DNA of 64,000 nt, from NCBI RefSeq assembly GCF_004963255.1, contig NZ_SUGA01000002.1:16760-80759 (forward strand), written 5' to 3'. The DNA comes from Mesorhizobium sp. (lineage in GTDB: Bacteria > Pseudomonadota > Alphaproteobacteria > Rhizobiales > Rhizobiaceae). Under the pieces are notes generated by a model that was not told the DNA's origin, ran no database searches, and saw nothing but the letters and a program-made list of their open reading frames with translations. Positions 1 to 10,842 of this stretch are shown here, in pieces (within the stretch, counting starts at the first letter, position 1; each line of letters begins with the position of its first letter). A program made the position numbers and the translations under genes.

Positions 1-104
1 CGGCCCACGAAGAGCGGAACGATCATATGCGGGAACACGACGATATCGCGCAGTGGGAGGACTGCGAAAACGCCGTCGCCGGAAGCCTTGGATATCTTGG
101 CCAT
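1..104 (-). CDS. lon: ATP-dependent protease La (Lon), N-terminal fragment, runs off the window edge
   Basis: Minus-strand translation from CAT at 102-104 reads MAKISKASGDGVFAVLPLRDIVVFPHMIVPLFVG, the typical Lon N-terminus; lies downstream of clpX. Confidence 0.9.
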   Translation of the reverse strand, partial: MAKISKASGDGVFAVLPLRDIVVFPHMIVPLFVG

Positions 105-325
105 TGTCCAACCTTTCATGTCGCGGCCGCTTATTTTAGCCAACCGCGAATCTCATATTAACGACCGAGTGTCGTTCCGCCTACCACCGTTTGTGACGGG
201 AGTTTTACAGCACAGAATTCGGCGCCTCGGCCTTCTGCTGTTAGGTGGATGCAGCCGGGGCAAAGATCAAGGGTTAACACGGTCGCTCGACCTGTTCCAT
301 CGCATATCCGCGCCCCGTTGACAGC

Positions 326-350
326 AAAACGGCGCCACGCGGGCGCCGTT
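326..350 (-). terminator. Rho-independent terminator downstream of clpX
   Basis: AACGGCGCC-N5-GGCGCCGTT perfect 9-bp stem followed on the minus strand by TTTT. Confidence 0.75.
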
Positions 351-378
351 CCATGAAAATGACGGATCCAGTGCCATT

Positions 379-1653
379 TCAGGCGCTGACATTGCCCTTC
401 TTTTCCTTCTGCTCGGAATAGATGTAGAGCGGCCTTGCGTTGCCGGACACCACCTCTTCCGAAATCACCACTTCGCGCACGCCTTCCAGCGCCGGAAGCT
501 CGAACATCGTATCGAGCAGGATCGCTTCCATGATGGAGCGCAGGCCGCGCGCGCCGGTCTTGCGCTCGATCGCGCGCTTGGCGATCGCCGACAGCGCGTT
601 CTCGTGGAAGGTCAGATCGACATTCTCCATCTCGAACAGCCGCTGATACTGCTTGACCAGCGCGTTCTTCGGCTCGGTCAGGATCTGGATCAGCGCCGGC
701 TCGTCGAGGTCTTCCAGCGTCGCCAGGACCGGCAGACGGCCGACGAATTCCGGGATCAGGCCGAATTTCAGCAGATCCTCGGGCTCGACCTGGCGGAACA
801 GGTCGCCGGTGCGGCGATCCTCCGGCGAGGCCACGGTCGCGCCGAAGCCGATCGAGGTCTTGCGGCCGCGATCCGAGATGATCTTGTCGAGGCCCGCGAA
901 GGCGCCGCCGCAGATAAACAGGATGTTGGCGGTGTCGACCTGCAGGAACTCCTGCTGCGGATGCTTGCGGCCACCCTGCGGCGGCACCGAAGCGACCGTG
1001 CCTTCCATGATCTTCAGAAGCGCCTGCTGCACGCCCTCGCCCGACACGTCGCGGGTGATCGAGGGATTGTCCGACTTGCGCGAGATCTTGTCGATTTCAT
1101 CGATATAGACGATGCCGCGCTGGGCGCGCTCGACATTGTAGTCGGCCGACTGCAACAGCTTCAGGATGATGTTCTCGACGTCCTCGCCGACATAGCCTGC
1201 CTCGGTCAGCGTCGTGGCGTCGGCCATGGTGAAGGGCACGTCGATGATGCGGGCGAGCGTCTGGGCAAGCAGCGTCTTGCCGCAGCCGGTCGGGCCGATC
1301 AAAAGGATGTTCGACTTCGCCAGCTCGACATCGTTGTTCTTGCCGGCATGCGCGAGGCGCTTGTAGTGGTTGTGCACCGCCACCGACAGCACGCGCTTGG
1401 CGTAGGGCTGGCCGATGACATAGTCGTCGAGGACCTTGAGGATCTCCTGCGGGGTCGGCACGCCCTCGCGCGACTTCACCATCGAGGTCTTGTTCTCCTC
1501 GCGGATGATGTCCATGCAGAGCTCGACGCACTCGTCGCAGATGAAGACGGTCGGTCCGGCGATCAGCTTGCGGACTTCGTGCTGGCTCTTGCCGCAAAAC
1601 GAGCAGTAAAGCGTGTTCTTTGAATCACCACCGCCGTTGCTGACCTTGCTCAT
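379..1653 (-). CDS. clpX: ATP-dependent Clp protease ATP-binding subunit ClpX
   Basis: Zinc-finger [18 protein letters not shown], Walker A GPTGCGKT, full-length 424 aa. Confidence 0.98.
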   Translation of the reverse strand: MSKVSNGGGDSKNTLYCSFCGKSQHEVRKLIAGPTVFICDECVELCMDIIREENKTSMVKSREGVPTPQEILKVLDDYVIGQPYAKRVLSVAVHNHYKRLAHAGKNNDVELAKSNILLIGPTGCGKTLLAQTLARIIDVPFTMADATTLTEAGYVGEDVENIILKLLQSADYNVERAQRGIVYIDEIDKISRKSDNPSITRDVSGEGVQQALLKIMEGTVASVPPQGGRKHPQQEFLQVDTANILFICGGAFAGLDKIISDRGRKTSIGFGATVASPEDRRTGDLFRQVEPEDLLKFGLIPEFVGRLPVLATLEDLDEPALIQILTEPKNALVKQYQRLFEMENVDLTFHENALSAIAKRAIERKTGARGLRSIMEAILLDTMFELPALEGVREVVISEEVVSGNARPLYIYSEQKEKKGNVSA

Positions 1654-1944
1654 TTTTCTGTCCTTTCACCAACGCCCGCCGATGGTCTGGCTTTCAGTGA
1701 CGTCTCACCAATCTATCGCGGGAATCCGCCCCCGCCAGTGTCCCGGCTCACACAGCGCATTCCGTACGAAACACGAAATCAGAAAACGCAGCAATGATTC
1801 GCAGCAACCCCATGCAAAGCTAAGCCGTCGAAAATCAACATAGCCTTAACGTAGGCAATCCCAACGCCTGAGGGAACAGCCAAATGTGGCCGAAATGCCG
1901 CAAGCCGCGCCAAAAGCGCGTTATGCTGTCATTTGCTGCCGAAA

Positions 1945-2580
1945 TCAGGCTGAAGCCGTGGCTGTCTCGGCGGCCTCGCGGCTCGAGATGACCTTGTCGA
2001 TCAGACCGAAATCCCGGGCTTCGTCCGCGGTCATGAAATGGTCGCGGTCGAGCGTCCGCTCGATCTCCTCATAGCTCTTGCCGGTATGCTTGACATAGAC
2101 CTCGTTCAAGCGGCGCTTCAGCTTGATGATGTCCTGCGCATGACGTTCGATGTCCGACGCCTGACCCTGGAAGCCGCCGGACGGCTGATGGACCATGATC
2201 CGGGCGTTCGGCGTGGCGAAACGCATGTCCTTGTGGCCGGCGGTCAGAAGCAGCGACCCCATCGAGGCGGCCTGGCCGATGCAGAGCGTCGACACGGCCG
2301 GCTTGATGAACTGCATGGTGTCGTAGATCGCCATGCCCGACGTGACGACTCCGCCCGGCGAATTGATGTAGAGGTTGATTTCCTTCTTGGGGTTCTCCGC
2401 CTCGAGGAACAAAAGCTGTGCACAAACCAGCGTCGCCATCCCGTCCTCGACCGGACCGGTGATGAAGATGATGCGTTCCTTCAAGAGGCGCGAGAAAATG
2501 TCATAGGCGCGCTCGCCGCGATTGGTCTGCTCGACCACCATCGGAACGAGGTTCATGTAGGTTTCAACGGGGTTCTTCAT
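1945..2580 (-). CDS. clpP: ATP-dependent Clp protease proteolytic subunit ClpP
   Basis: Catalytic motifs GQAASMGS and MVHQPSGG; 211 aa. Confidence 0.98.
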   Translation of the reverse strand: MKNPVETYMNLVPMVVEQTNRGERAYDIFSRLLKERIIFITGPVEDGMATLVCAQLLFLEAENPKKEINLYINSPGGVVTSGMAIYDTMQFIKPAVSTLCIGQAASMGSLLLTAGHKDMRFATPNARIMVHQPSGGFQGQASDIERHAQDIIKLKRRLNEVYVKHTGKSYEEIERTLDRDHFMTADEARDFGLIDKVISSREAAETATASA

Positions 2581-2925
2581 GGACTACCCTTGTTGGAGAT
2601 GGATTTCCGGCACCTTGTTATACGAGCAATGGCGCGGAATCGTTCTGGATCGGTTACGACCTAAATAGGATGCCGGCTCACCCTAGCGCAAGGCCGCCTC
2701 TCCTAGCCATCTGGTTAAGTCGAGTAAAGCGCGGCAGGCCCGGGAAATACCGCCGATTTGATCGCGCGAGACGGCTTCGGTCCTGGTTGGCCGCACGAAG
2801 CCATCCGCAAGGTAGCAATTCCTTAACCGCGCCGCTTAACGAAAAGCCTTGAAATCACTGTCCGACCCCGGACCTTCCGCTACAGTCCTGCGTTGTGAAG
2901 GCGTCCTTTTTCAACGGGGAATGTC

Positions 2926-3513
2926 ATGATCCGCAAACACTCCGTATCGCTGGCGGCGGTCGCGATGCTTGCCAGCGTCTCAGGAACCGCCGCCGGCAGC
3001 CGCGCGCTCGAATGCTACGAGCCGCTCCGCAGGCCGGCGCTCTACGACGCCGTCTACGAAGATGTGATGCTGAGCCCCGGCGGGCAGGTGGTCGATTACG
3101 ACGCGCCGATCTTCGGCACCTATCAAAGCGTGGACCAGATCGCGCCGCCGCGCGTCACCTATGAGACCGTCCCGGCGGTTACGCGCACGCTCTACCACAC
3201 GGTCAAGGTCGATAATGGCGGCTATGCCTGGGAGTGGCGCCTCATCCATGGCCGCAAGGTGCTGTGCAAGGTATGGCGCAAAGCCCGCTATGCGCGCGTC
3301 GCCGAAACGGTCGTGGTCCAGCCGGAGCGCGTCCGGCGCGTCGTTCAGCCGGCGGAGTATGAAGCGGTTGCCCACGAAGTGCTGGTGCGGCCGCAGCAAG
3401 TCCGCATCCGGGAAATCCCGCCTTCATACGGCACGGTGGCGCGCCGGGTGGTGGTGCGGGAAGGTTCCACCAGCTGGCGTCGGGTGCACATTCCCCGGCA
3501 CTGCCCGGATTAG
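2926..3513 (+). CDS. Secreted hypothetical protein with internal repeats
   Basis: ORF with N-terminal signal peptide; repeated V-x-P-x-x-V-R segments in the C-terminal half. Confidence 0.7.
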   Translation: MIRKHSVSLAAVAMLASVSGTAAGSRALECYEPLRRPALYDAVYEDVMLSPGGQVVDYDAPIFGTYQSVDQIAPPRVTYETVPAVTRTLYHTVKVDNGGYAWEWRLIHGRKVLCKVWRKARYARVAETVVVQPERVRRVVQPAEYEAVAHEVLVRPQQVRIREIPPSYGTVARRVVVREGSTSWRRVHIPRHCPD

Positions 3514-3577
3514 GCGGCACTTGCCTGCGGGTTGCGACCGGCGGGCTGCGTTGCCGCGTACCGACCGCGCCTGTGGC

Positions 3578-3782
3578 TTAGCCCAGGTCGATGTCGAGAA
3601 TGGCCATCGAGAAATTATAGTCGCCGTCGTCCTCATCCTTGAAGACGATGCCGAGGAATTCGTCGCCGACATAGACCTCGGCCGAGTCTTCCTTGCGCGG
3701 GCGCGCCTTGACCTGCAGCTTGGGGTTCTGGAAGACGCGCTTGAAATAGGCGTCCAGCTTTCTGATTTCGTCAGGCTTCAAA
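3578..3782 (-). CDS. DUF3126 family protein
   Basis: KPDEIRKLDAYFKRVFQNPKLQVKARPRKEDSAEVYVGDEFLGIVFKDEDDGDYNFSMAILDIDLG; start (TTG near 3782) is uncertain, ORF track extends to 3886. Confidence 0.75.
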
Positions 3783-3928
3783 AGTCTTCTCCGAAATGTC
3801 GGCCTTGTTCGTGGGAACGCGCTTCTGACACGCCAACGATGGCCATGTAAAGGCAAGCCGGCAGGATAACATGGGAGAACAGTCAAGCGGAACCGGCGGC
3901 CCGTTTGGCCGCCGCCGGTAAGCCTCGG

Positions 3929-4777
3929 TCAGATGTCGAAGCTGACCACGTGGTCCATGCTCTGCGACGGCAGGAGCTGGTCCATCTGCCGTGAAGGCTG
4001 GTCGCAGCCGGTCTCGCCGACGACGCGCGCGGGCACACCGGCGACCGTCTTGTTGTGCGGCACGGGCGAAAGCACGACCGAGCCGGCCGCGATCTTGGAG
4101 CAATGGCCGATCTCGATATTGCCGAGGATCTTTGCGCCGGCGCCGATCAGCACGCCGCGGCGGATCTTCGGATGGCGGTCGCCATTGGCCTTGCCGGTGC
4201 CGCCCAGCGTCACCCCATGCAGGATCGACACGTCATCCTCGATGACGGCCGTCTGGCCGACGACAAGACCCGTGGCATGGTCGAGGAAGATGCCCTTGCC
4301 GATGCGGGCGGCCGGATTGATGTCGGTCTGGAACACCGAGGACGAGCGGCTCTGCAGATAGAGCGCGAAATCCCTGCGGCCATGGTTCCACAGCCAATGC
4401 GCCAGCCGGTGCGTCTGGATAGCGTGAAAACCCTTGAAATAGAGGACCGGCATGATGAAGCGGTCGCAGGCCGGGTCTCGGTCGTAATAGGCCTGGATGT
4501 CGACGCGAACCGTCGTGCTCCACTCCGGATCGTCGTCCAGCATCGCCTTGAAGGTCTGGCGGATGAGATCGGAGCCGATGTCCTGATGCGCCAGGCGCTC
4601 GGCAAGCCGGTGGATCACCGCTTCTTCCAGGCTCTCCTGGTTGAGGATGGTCGAATAGAGGAAGGCCGCAAGCAACGGATCGCGGTTCACCGCCTCCATC
4701 GCCTCGTCGCGGATCGACCGCCAGATCGGATCGACCGGCTGCACCATGCTGGGGCGGGCAATCGTAATGCTGTTCAT
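3929..4777 (-). CDS. cysE: Serine O-acetyltransferase
   Basis: Hexapeptide-repeat C-terminus and LAHWLWNHGRRDFALYLQSRSSSVFQTDINPAARIGKGIFLDHATG; start chosen at MNSITIARP. Confidence 0.95.
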   Translation of the reverse strand: MNSITIARPSMVQPVDPIWRSIRDEAMEAVNRDPLLAAFLYSTILNQESLEEAVIHRLAERLAHQDIGSDLIRQTFKAMLDDDPEWSTTVRVDIQAYYDRDPACDRFIMPVLYFKGFHAIQTHRLAHWLWNHGRRDFALYLQSRSSSVFQTDINPAARIGKGIFLDHATGLVVGQTAVIEDDVSILHGVTLGGTGKANGDRHPKIRRGVLIGAGAKILGNIEIGHCSKIAAGSVVLSPVPHNKTVAGVPARVVGETGCDQPSRQMDQLLPSQSMDHVVSFDI

Positions 4778-4898
4778 CGACGGTCTCCGGCCTTGCTCAT
4801 TCTCGGGCGGCACATATAAGCGAAATCATAGCACGGTTGAACTCAATTTTCCTTAGTGCTTTGTCAAATGGACCTGGTTCACGCAGATTCAAGCGGCG

Positions 4899-5507
4899 AT
4901 GGAAAATGAACCCTTGATCGACGAGGCGCTGAAAAGCGAGCTTACGGCGTTCTATAGCGCCGAAGATCGCCACTATCACGGCCTGTCCCACATCGAGGCG
5001 ATGCTGGCGCTGGCAAGCGAATACCGAGGCCTGCTCGATGATCCGCAGGCCGTCGAAGCCGCGATCTGGTTTCACGACGCCATTTATGACAGCCGCGCCA
5101 AGGACAATGAGGCAAAAAGCGCCCAACTGGCCGAGAAAAGGCTCGCCGGCCGCGTCGATCCTGGTCGCCTCGCCCGCATAGCGGCAATGATCAACGCCAC
5201 CGCCACCCACCAGTTGCCGCCTTTGCGCGACGAGGACGCACTCAGCGATGCCGCTCTTCTGCTCGACATGGATCTGGCGATCCTCGGCGCCGAACCTGCG
5301 GTCTTCGATGCCTATGAGCAGGCGGTCCGGCTGGAATATGGCTGGGTGGAGGAACCGATGTGGCGCGCTGGCCGCTCAGCCGTGCTGAAGAGCTTCCTCG
5401 CCCGCCCGCACATCTTCTATACGGCAGAATTCCAGAATCGGTTCGAGCCCAAGGCGAGACAGAACATCGAGCGATCACTCGCGGCACTGGAAAGCGGGAC
5501 TGCCTAA
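4899..5507 (+). CDS. HD-superfamily predicted metal-dependent hydrolase
   Basis: YHGLSHIEAML...WFHDAIYD HD-type motifs. Confidence 0.8.
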   Translation: MENEPLIDEALKSELTAFYSAEDRHYHGLSHIEAMLALASEYRGLLDDPQAVEAAIWFHDAIYDSRAKDNEAKSAQLAEKRLAGRVDPGRLARIAAMINATATHQLPPLRDEDALSDAALLLDMDLAILGAEPAVFDAYEQAVRLEYGWVEEPMWRAGRSAVLKSFLARPHIFYTAEFQNRFEPKARQNIERSLAALESGTA

Positions 5508-6004
5508 TCCGGAAAGGCTTCCATCCGTCGCGCATAGGCGCTGAATCCGGCGCGTCCATAGACCGATTGCGCGGCTGGATGATCATAAGTGTCGGTGTGG
5601 AGCCAAAGCCGTTCCGGCCGATGCGACCACGCCGCGCGCAACGCCTGGTCGAGCAGGAACGGCCCAAGCCGCTTGCCTTGAAAAACTGGGACCAGCCCGA
5701 AGTGGACGAGCTCGATTGCCGCTTCGCCGACATTGTTGAACTCGCAGAAGCCACCGGCCTCCCCATCGATGCGCAGCACGTGGATATGCGTGGCATCGTC
5801 GGCGAGCAGCGTTTCGAGTTCCGCTTCCGCCATCCGCAGCCGCTGGTCCCATTGCACCGGCCCGCCGACCGCGCGGTAGAGATCGAGATAGCCGGAAGGA
5901 TCGAGCCTTTCGCGCGCCACGATGGCGCCGGGCAAAGGTGACGTACGCGGCGCGCCCTGGGGCGGCCCGGACATCTCCATGTAGGTGACGAGAAGATCGA
6001 CCAT
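5504..6004 (-). CDS. GNAT family N-acetyltransferase
   Basis: GLVPVFQGKRLGPFLLDQALRAAW acetyl-CoA-binding motif; start chosen at MVDLLVTYMEMSGPP. Confidence 0.8.
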   Translation of the reverse strand: MVDLLVTYMEMSGPPQGAPRTSPLPGAIVARERLDPSGYLDLYRAVGGPVQWDQRLRMAEAELETLLADDATHIHVLRIDGEAGGFCEFNNVGEAAIELVHFGLVPVFQGKRLGPFLLDQALRAAWSHRPERLWLHTDTYDHPAAQSVYGRAGFSAYARRMEAFPD

Positions 6005-6027
6005 TGTCAGGCGGGGAGCGAGCGCGC

Positions 6028-6795
6028 TCAGAGCGGGTATTCGGCGTAGAACTCGAGCACGCGCTGCTTGAAGCTCTTGTCGCCGACGGCGAGCATATGG
6101 TCGCGTCCCTCGATGTAGAACGCCCTGGCATTGGGCATCAGCGCGGCGAGCTCGTCCGGCGAGCCGCCGATATCGTCCTTGGTGCCGACCGCGATCAGCG
6201 TCGGCTGGGCGATGCGCGCCATGTCGTCCTCGCTGAGCAGCTCGCGCGAAGTTGCGATGCACGCCGCGAGAGCGCGCCTGTCGCTGCGGGTCTGGTCTGC
6301 AAAGGCGCGGAAGGAGCGGCCGCGCGGATGCGTGTTTTGCGAAGGGTCTTCCGCCAACAGCGCCGCCGCGATCGGGTCCCAGTCGCCGACGCCGTCGACC
6401 ATGCCGATGCCGAGGCCGCCGAACACCAGCGTCGCGACCTTCTGCGGGTCGGAGAGCGCCAGGAAGGCCGAAACCCGCGCGCCCATCGAATAGCCCATGA
6501 CATGGGCGCGTTCGATGCCGAGGTGATCGAGCAGCGCGGCCGCATCGGAAGCCATCTTGGCCGGCGTGTAATCGGCCTCGTCATAACTCTTCGACGACGA
6601 GCCATGGCCGCGATTGTCGAAGGCAATCGCCCGGTAGCCCGCGTCGTTCAGCGTCTTGAACCAGCCCGGCGAGACCCAGTTGACATAGTGGCTGGAGGCA
6701 AAGCCATGGATCATCAGCACGGGGTCGCCCTGCCCCGAGGCCGGCTGGCGATCGAGATAGGCGAGTTCGAAACCGTCATGCGAAAGGAATTGCAT
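6028..6795 (-). CDS. Alpha/beta hydrolase
   Basis: GFASSHYVNW...GYSMGARVS nucleophile elbow...GRDHM. Confidence 0.85.
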   Translation of the reverse strand: MQFLSHDGFELAYLDRQPASGQGDPVLMIHGFASSHYVNWVSPGWFKTLNDAGYRAIAFDNRGHGSSSKSYDEADYTPAKMASDAAALLDHLGIERAHVMGYSMGARVSAFLALSDPQKVATLVFGGLGIGMVDGVGDWDPIAAALLAEDPSQNTHPRGRSFRAFADQTRSDRRALAACIATSRELLSEDDMARIAQPTLIAVGTKDDIGGSPDELAALMPNARAFYIEGRDHMLAVGDKSFKQRVLEFYAEYPL

Positions 6796-6811
6796 CGGCA
6801 GAAACTGCTTT

Positions 6812-7306
6812 TCAGTTGGATCCGGCGCCGATGGCCGGATGGCGCAAAAGATCGCCTTCCTTGATGCCGTCCCTGGCGGCCGTGCCTGCCTTCAGCTCAA
6901 GCACGAAGCGCACGGGCTGTCCGGGTGAGATGATCGCCTCGGACTCGGGCTCGCCGCGCTTGATCGCCTTGATCCGGCCGTCCTCGCCGACAAACACGAG
7001 GTCGAGAGCCATCGGCGTGTTCTTCATCCAGAAATCCACCACATCGGTTCTGTCGAAGACGAACAACATGCCGTGATCGTCTGCCATCGTCCGGCGAAAC
7101 ATCAGGCCCGCCTCCCGCTCCGCGGAAGTGTCGGCGATCTCGACGGAGAAGGAACGCTCGCCCGAACCGGTCGCAACCACCAGCGGCGTCCGGTCGATGG
7201 GCAGCAGCATCGCATCCGCCGAACTCGGCTTCGCGGCCATGAAACAGGCGGCGAAAACGATCGCGGCGCAGAGCGCGCCCGCAGTCAGCCAATTGCGATG
7301 AGCCAT
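6812..7306 (-). CDS. DUF192 family secreted protein
   Basis: Signal peptide then AEREAGLMFRRTMADDHGMLFVFDRTDVVDFWMKNTPMALDLVFV. Confidence 0.85.
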   Translation of the reverse strand: MAHRNWLTAGALCAAIVFAACFMAAKPSSADAMLLPIDRTPLVVATGSGERSFSVEIADTSAEREAGLMFRRTMADDHGMLFVFDRTDVVDFWMKNTPMALDLVFVGEDGRIKAIKRGEPESEAIISPGQPVRFVLELKAGTAARDGIKEGDLLRHPAIGAGSN

Positions 7307-7336
7307 GGGGTACCTCGTCCAGACGCTCGTCCTAAA

Positions 7337-7381
7337 CCATGATCCGCGGAAGTGGAACCGGTTTTCGGACAGGATGATCGT
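7337..7381. repeat. Intergenic imperfect palindromic repeat (core GTGGAACCGGTTTTCGG)
   Basis: CATGATCC...AAGTGGAACCGGTTTTCGGACAGGATGATC; shares its core with the element at 41011-41055. Confidence 0.6.
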
Positions 7382-7455
7382 GGCGTGGCGGCTCCGCGGC
7401 TGAGACGAACGACCAACACTCAATGCTCTCCAACGTCGCCTTTGATTGCCAACGG

Positions 7456-7911
7456 CTATCCCCAACAGAGAGAGCTTTGGCTCAACGGCTGAATTGTCCG
7501 GTCCACAATTGGGTCGTGGACGGCTTTCAGCCAGTCACCGATCCGGGAAAGATCCCCGTCCACCCGCATTTGACCGGCGGCCTGAAGGCAGTCGATAGCG
7601 GCGAGATAGTTGGGATCGGTGCTGCGCAAGGCGTTTAGCTTCCGCGAGGCGGCGATCGTTACTTCGATTGTCACATCTCCCCGTTCGCCTGCTAAAACCC
7701 CGGCACGAAACCACGGTTTCCCAGCGATGAGATCAAATCGGATGCCTTGGAAAAGGCCAGCGGCCAGTTCTGCTCCGTCACTGTAGCGTTCCACCAACGA
7801 CACGTTCATCTCTTGCGGCAGCGGGGCAGTTGAAGCCTGCTCGCACATCAATGTGCCAATCATTTTGAACCAAGCCATGGTTCCAAGATGGAGCTTTGGC
7901 TTGGTCATCAC
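7456..7911 (-). CDS. Hypothetical protein (about 150 aa)
   Basis: Open frame with a 4-nt ATGA-type overlap with the upstream oxidoreductase gene (end 7908), suggesting an operon; no family recognised. Confidence 0.6.
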   Translation of the reverse strand: MMTKPKLHLGTMAWFKMIGTLMCEQASTAPLPQEMNVSLVERYSDGAELAAGLFQGIRFDLIAGKPWFRAGVLAGERGDVTIEVTIAASRKLNALRSTDPNYLAAIDCLQAAGQMRVDGDLSRIGDWLKAVHDPIVDRTIQPLSQSSLCWG

Positions 7912-8924
7912 TTCACCTCGAGCACAATCTTGCCTTGGATATGGCCCTTCGATGCCCGCTCGTGCGCTTTTCGCGCATCGGCAAGGGAATAGATGCTGTC
8001 GACAATGACCCGGATCGTCCCGTCATCGAGCAACCGCCCGACTTCCGACAACTGGCTCCCGCTCGAACGGACCTGAGTTGCAGAGACCGTAACGCCCAGC
8101 TTCTCCGCATCCTCGCCACCGGCAAAGCCCAGAGGGAATACGGGGAACAGGGCTCCACCCCGCTTCAGCACCTGCAGGAAGCGATTGCTGGCGGGCCCGC
8201 CCACGGCGTCGATGACAAGGTCGATATCCCGCACCGTGTCCTCCGGGGGAGCCTTTGTGTAGTCGATAAACTCGTCGGCGCCGAGATTGCGCAGAAGAGC
8301 CTCGTGCCTGGTTGACGCGACCGCGATGACATGAGCGCCTTTGAGCTTCGCGACCTGCACCGCGAAATGACCGACGCCGCCGGCGGCGCCATTCACGAGG
8401 ACTGTCCTGCCGTCGAGCGGCACGGGCGCATGCCGACTGGGCTGGAGCGGGTTTGGCTCATCGTGGCCCAGTTCGACCATGAACTGCCATGCCGTGAGCA
8501 ACGACATCGGCGCTCCGGCAGCGTGCACATGGTCAATTCCGGCCGGCTTGAGAGCGAGGTCCGCCGCCGGGACGCTGATGAACTCGGCGTAAGCTCTGCT
8601 GCCTCCCGCCATGCCGGACGGGAAGCGCACCATCGAGTAGACTTCGTCTCCGACGGAAAAACCCTTCACATCGCTGGCGATGGCGACGACGACGCCAGAG
8701 ATGTCGGTTCCCAGGATCAAGGGGAATGACACTTGCGGCCGCCACTCGGGAGGCAGCGTCTTATACCCGTCGCGCAGATACCAATCGGGGGGATTGAGGC
8801 CGACCGCGTGGACACGCACAAGCACCTCGCCCGGCCCCACCTCCGGCTTCGGGGCGACCTCGTAAACCAGCACCTCGGGGCCACCGAACATATGCTGACG
8901 TATCGCTTTCATCATCTGGCTCAT
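7908..8924 (-). CDS. NADP-dependent zinc-type alcohol dehydrogenase / quinone oxidoreductase family protein
   Basis: MDR fold: GADEFIDYT, VNGAAGGVGHFAVQVAKLKGA, ILGTDISGVV. Confidence 0.9.
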   Translation of the reverse strand: MSQMMKAIRQHMFGGPEVLVYEVAPKPEVGPGEVLVRVHAVGLNPPDWYLRDGYKTLPPEWRPQVSFPLILGTDISGVVVAIASDVKGFSVGDEVYSMVRFPSGMAGGSRAYAEFISVPAADLALKPAGIDHVHAAGAPMSLLTAWQFMVELGHDEPNPLQPSRHAPVPLDGRTVLVNGAAGGVGHFAVQVAKLKGAHVIAVASTRHEALLRNLGADEFIDYTKAPPEDTVRDIDLVIDAVGGPASNRFLQVLKRGGALFPVFPLGFAGGEDAEKLGVTVSATQVRSSGSQLSEVGRLLDDGTIRVIVDSIYSLADARKAHERASKGHIQGKIVLEVK

Positions 8925-9020
8925 CGAGATTCTCCAAAGGCCGGCGTCGGCTGCTACACCGGCTAGTTAATCTCGTGAACGCAAGTTGTTAATTGCTGCG
9001 ATTTTCGCTTTAATAATGCC

Positions 9021-9959
9021 ATGAAGGAACAAATGTCGTTGGAGCGACTGACCGGCCTGATCGCGTTCGCGCGCGCTGGATCTATGGGCAGCTACACCGC
9101 CGCAGCGCGCTCCCTGTCGATCTCTCCCTCGGCCGTCAGCAAAAGCGTGCAGCGCCTCGAACGGCATCTTGGCATCTCGCTCTTCACCCGCACGACCCGC
9201 ACACTGACGCTCACGCCGGAGGGGCGCGAACTGCATGAACGCGCGCTGCGGCTGCTACGCGATGTGGAAGAGATCGAGCAAGTCGCGATGACGGCGCGCT
9301 CGGAGCCGTCGGGCACCTTGCGGGTTGCCGCGTCCCTGCCGATCGGCGTTCACGTGATCGCACCCGCATTGCCGGCGTTTCGCAGAAGTCACCCAAAGGT
9401 GGCGGTCGATCTACGGCTCAATGACCAGATGGTGGATATCATCGAGGAAGGGATCGATGTCACCGTCCGGATCGGTGAACTTCCGGACACGCGCCTGTTG
9501 TCGCGGAAGCTGGCGCCGCATCGGCTCTGTTGCTTCGCATCGCCAGCCTATCTGGCAAGGCGTGGCACTCCGATGCATCCGAGCGAGCTCGAGGGACACG
9601 ATCTCGTCAATCTCCGCTACCAGAGCACCGGCCAGACCTTCCGCTGGCCCTTTCGGGTCGGAGGCCAAGAGATTGAAATCGTTCCAACTGCCGGCATTGT
9701 CGTCGACGTCAGCGATGCTTTGATCGCGGCACTCGCGGCCGGCGGCGGCATTGGTATGAGCGCGTCATTCCTCACGGCATCCCATGTGGCGCGCGGCGAA
9801 CTCGTTCCAGTGCTTTCCGCCTTCGCGGTGGAGCGCCATAACATCACGGCGCTCTGGCCCGAAAGCCGCCGCGCCAATCCCGCCTTGCGTGCATTCTTGA
9901 TGCAACTGCGGGAAGCCTTTCAGGAACGAATGAACGCCGGCGCCGGTCTGTCGTTTTGA
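9021..9959 (+). CDS. LysR family transcriptional regulator
   Basis: N-terminal [49 protein letters not shown]; divergent to the oxidoreductase. Confidence 0.93.
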   Translation: MKEQMSLERLTGLIAFARAGSMGSYTAAARSLSISPSAVSKSVQRLERHLGISLFTRTTRTLTLTPEGRELHERALRLLRDVEEIEQVAMTARSEPSGTLRVAASLPIGVHVIAPALPAFRRSHPKVAVDLRLNDQMVDIIEEGIDVTVRIGELPDTRLLSRKLAPHRLCCFASPAYLARRGTPMHPSELEGHDLVNLRYQSTGQTFRWPFRVGGQEIEIVPTAGIVVDVSDALIAALAAGGGIGMSASFLTASHVARGELVPVLSAFAVERHNITALWPESRRANPALRAFLMQLREAFQERMNAGAGLSF

Positions 9960-9987
9960 GGTCGGCGCCCAGATCCCGGCCTTGCTG

Positions 9988-10581
9988 CTAATGCGAGACC
10001 GACAAGGTGCCCATATCGGGGTGGATTTCGGCGGCCATAAGGCCTTTGTCGCCACGTCCGAAGCGCACCAGCACGACCTGGCCGGGCCGGAGCTCGGTTA
10101 TGCCGTAGCGCCGCAAGGTTTCCATGTGGACGAAGATATCTTCGGTTCCCTCGCCCCGCGTCAGGAAGCCGAAACCCTTGGTGCGATTGAACCACTTGAC
10201 CAACGCCCGCTCGAGGCCGCTCTCCGGGCTCACGGTAACATGGGTGCGCTGTTCCTGCTCTGCCGGATGGACGGCCGTCGAAGCATCCATGGACAGGACG
10301 CGGAAAGCCTGCAATCCGCGCTCGCCCTGTTTCACCAGGCAGACGACCCGCGCACCCTCGAGCGCCGTCTGGAAGCCGTCCTTTCGAAGACAAGTCACAT
10401 GGAGGAGGATGTCACCCGAGACGCCGTCGTCCGGAAGGATGAAGCCGTAGCCCTTGGCCACGTCGAACCATTTGATAGCCCCGGCGATTTCGACAAGCTC
10501 GGCGGAGTCGCCGCCATTGTCCCGCTTCAAGGCGTCGTCAAGGCTTCCGTCCCGCCTCGTGAAAGAGGCTTTTTCCCCCAT
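9988..10581 (-). CDS. Tandem cold-shock-domain protein
   Basis: Two CSDs: [20 protein letters not shown] and [33 protein letters not shown]; start chosen at [12 protein letters not shown]. Confidence 0.9.
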   Translation of the reverse strand: MGEKASFTRRDGSLDDALKRDNGGDSAELVEIAGAIKWFDVAKGYGFILPDDGVSGDILLHVTCLRKDGFQTALEGARVVCLVKQGERGLQAFRVLSMDASTAVHPAEQEQRTHVTVSPESGLERALVKWFNRTKGFGFLTRGEGTEDIFVHMETLRRYGITELRPGQVVLVRFGRGDKGLMAAEIHPDMGTLSVSH

Positions 10582-10842
10582 AAGAATGCCCCCTTTTTCA
10601 AATCGACTGCAACTGATTCTTGCCGAGAGATTAACACTGCGGCTTCCGGGGTGTGCAAGGGCTGACGTGCCTTTTTTCACCGTTCAGCACCGGAAAGGCT
10701 GAATTGTTGTTTGCCGGCGCTTCCCGAAGACGAATGGCGAGGCCCTAAAAACCGATCCCGCCGCCGCTATTGTCGGACGATTGCCCTTTCGCCGGGTGGC
10801 CCCTATGGTGCCTCACAACCCCAACAAGCCGAGGAAGCCGCC

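Noticed and set aside
604-1623. 339-aa plus-strand ORF opposite clpX
   Set aside because: Antisense shadow ORF of a high-GC gene; low-complexity R/D/L-rich translation with no domain; clpX on the other strand is certain.
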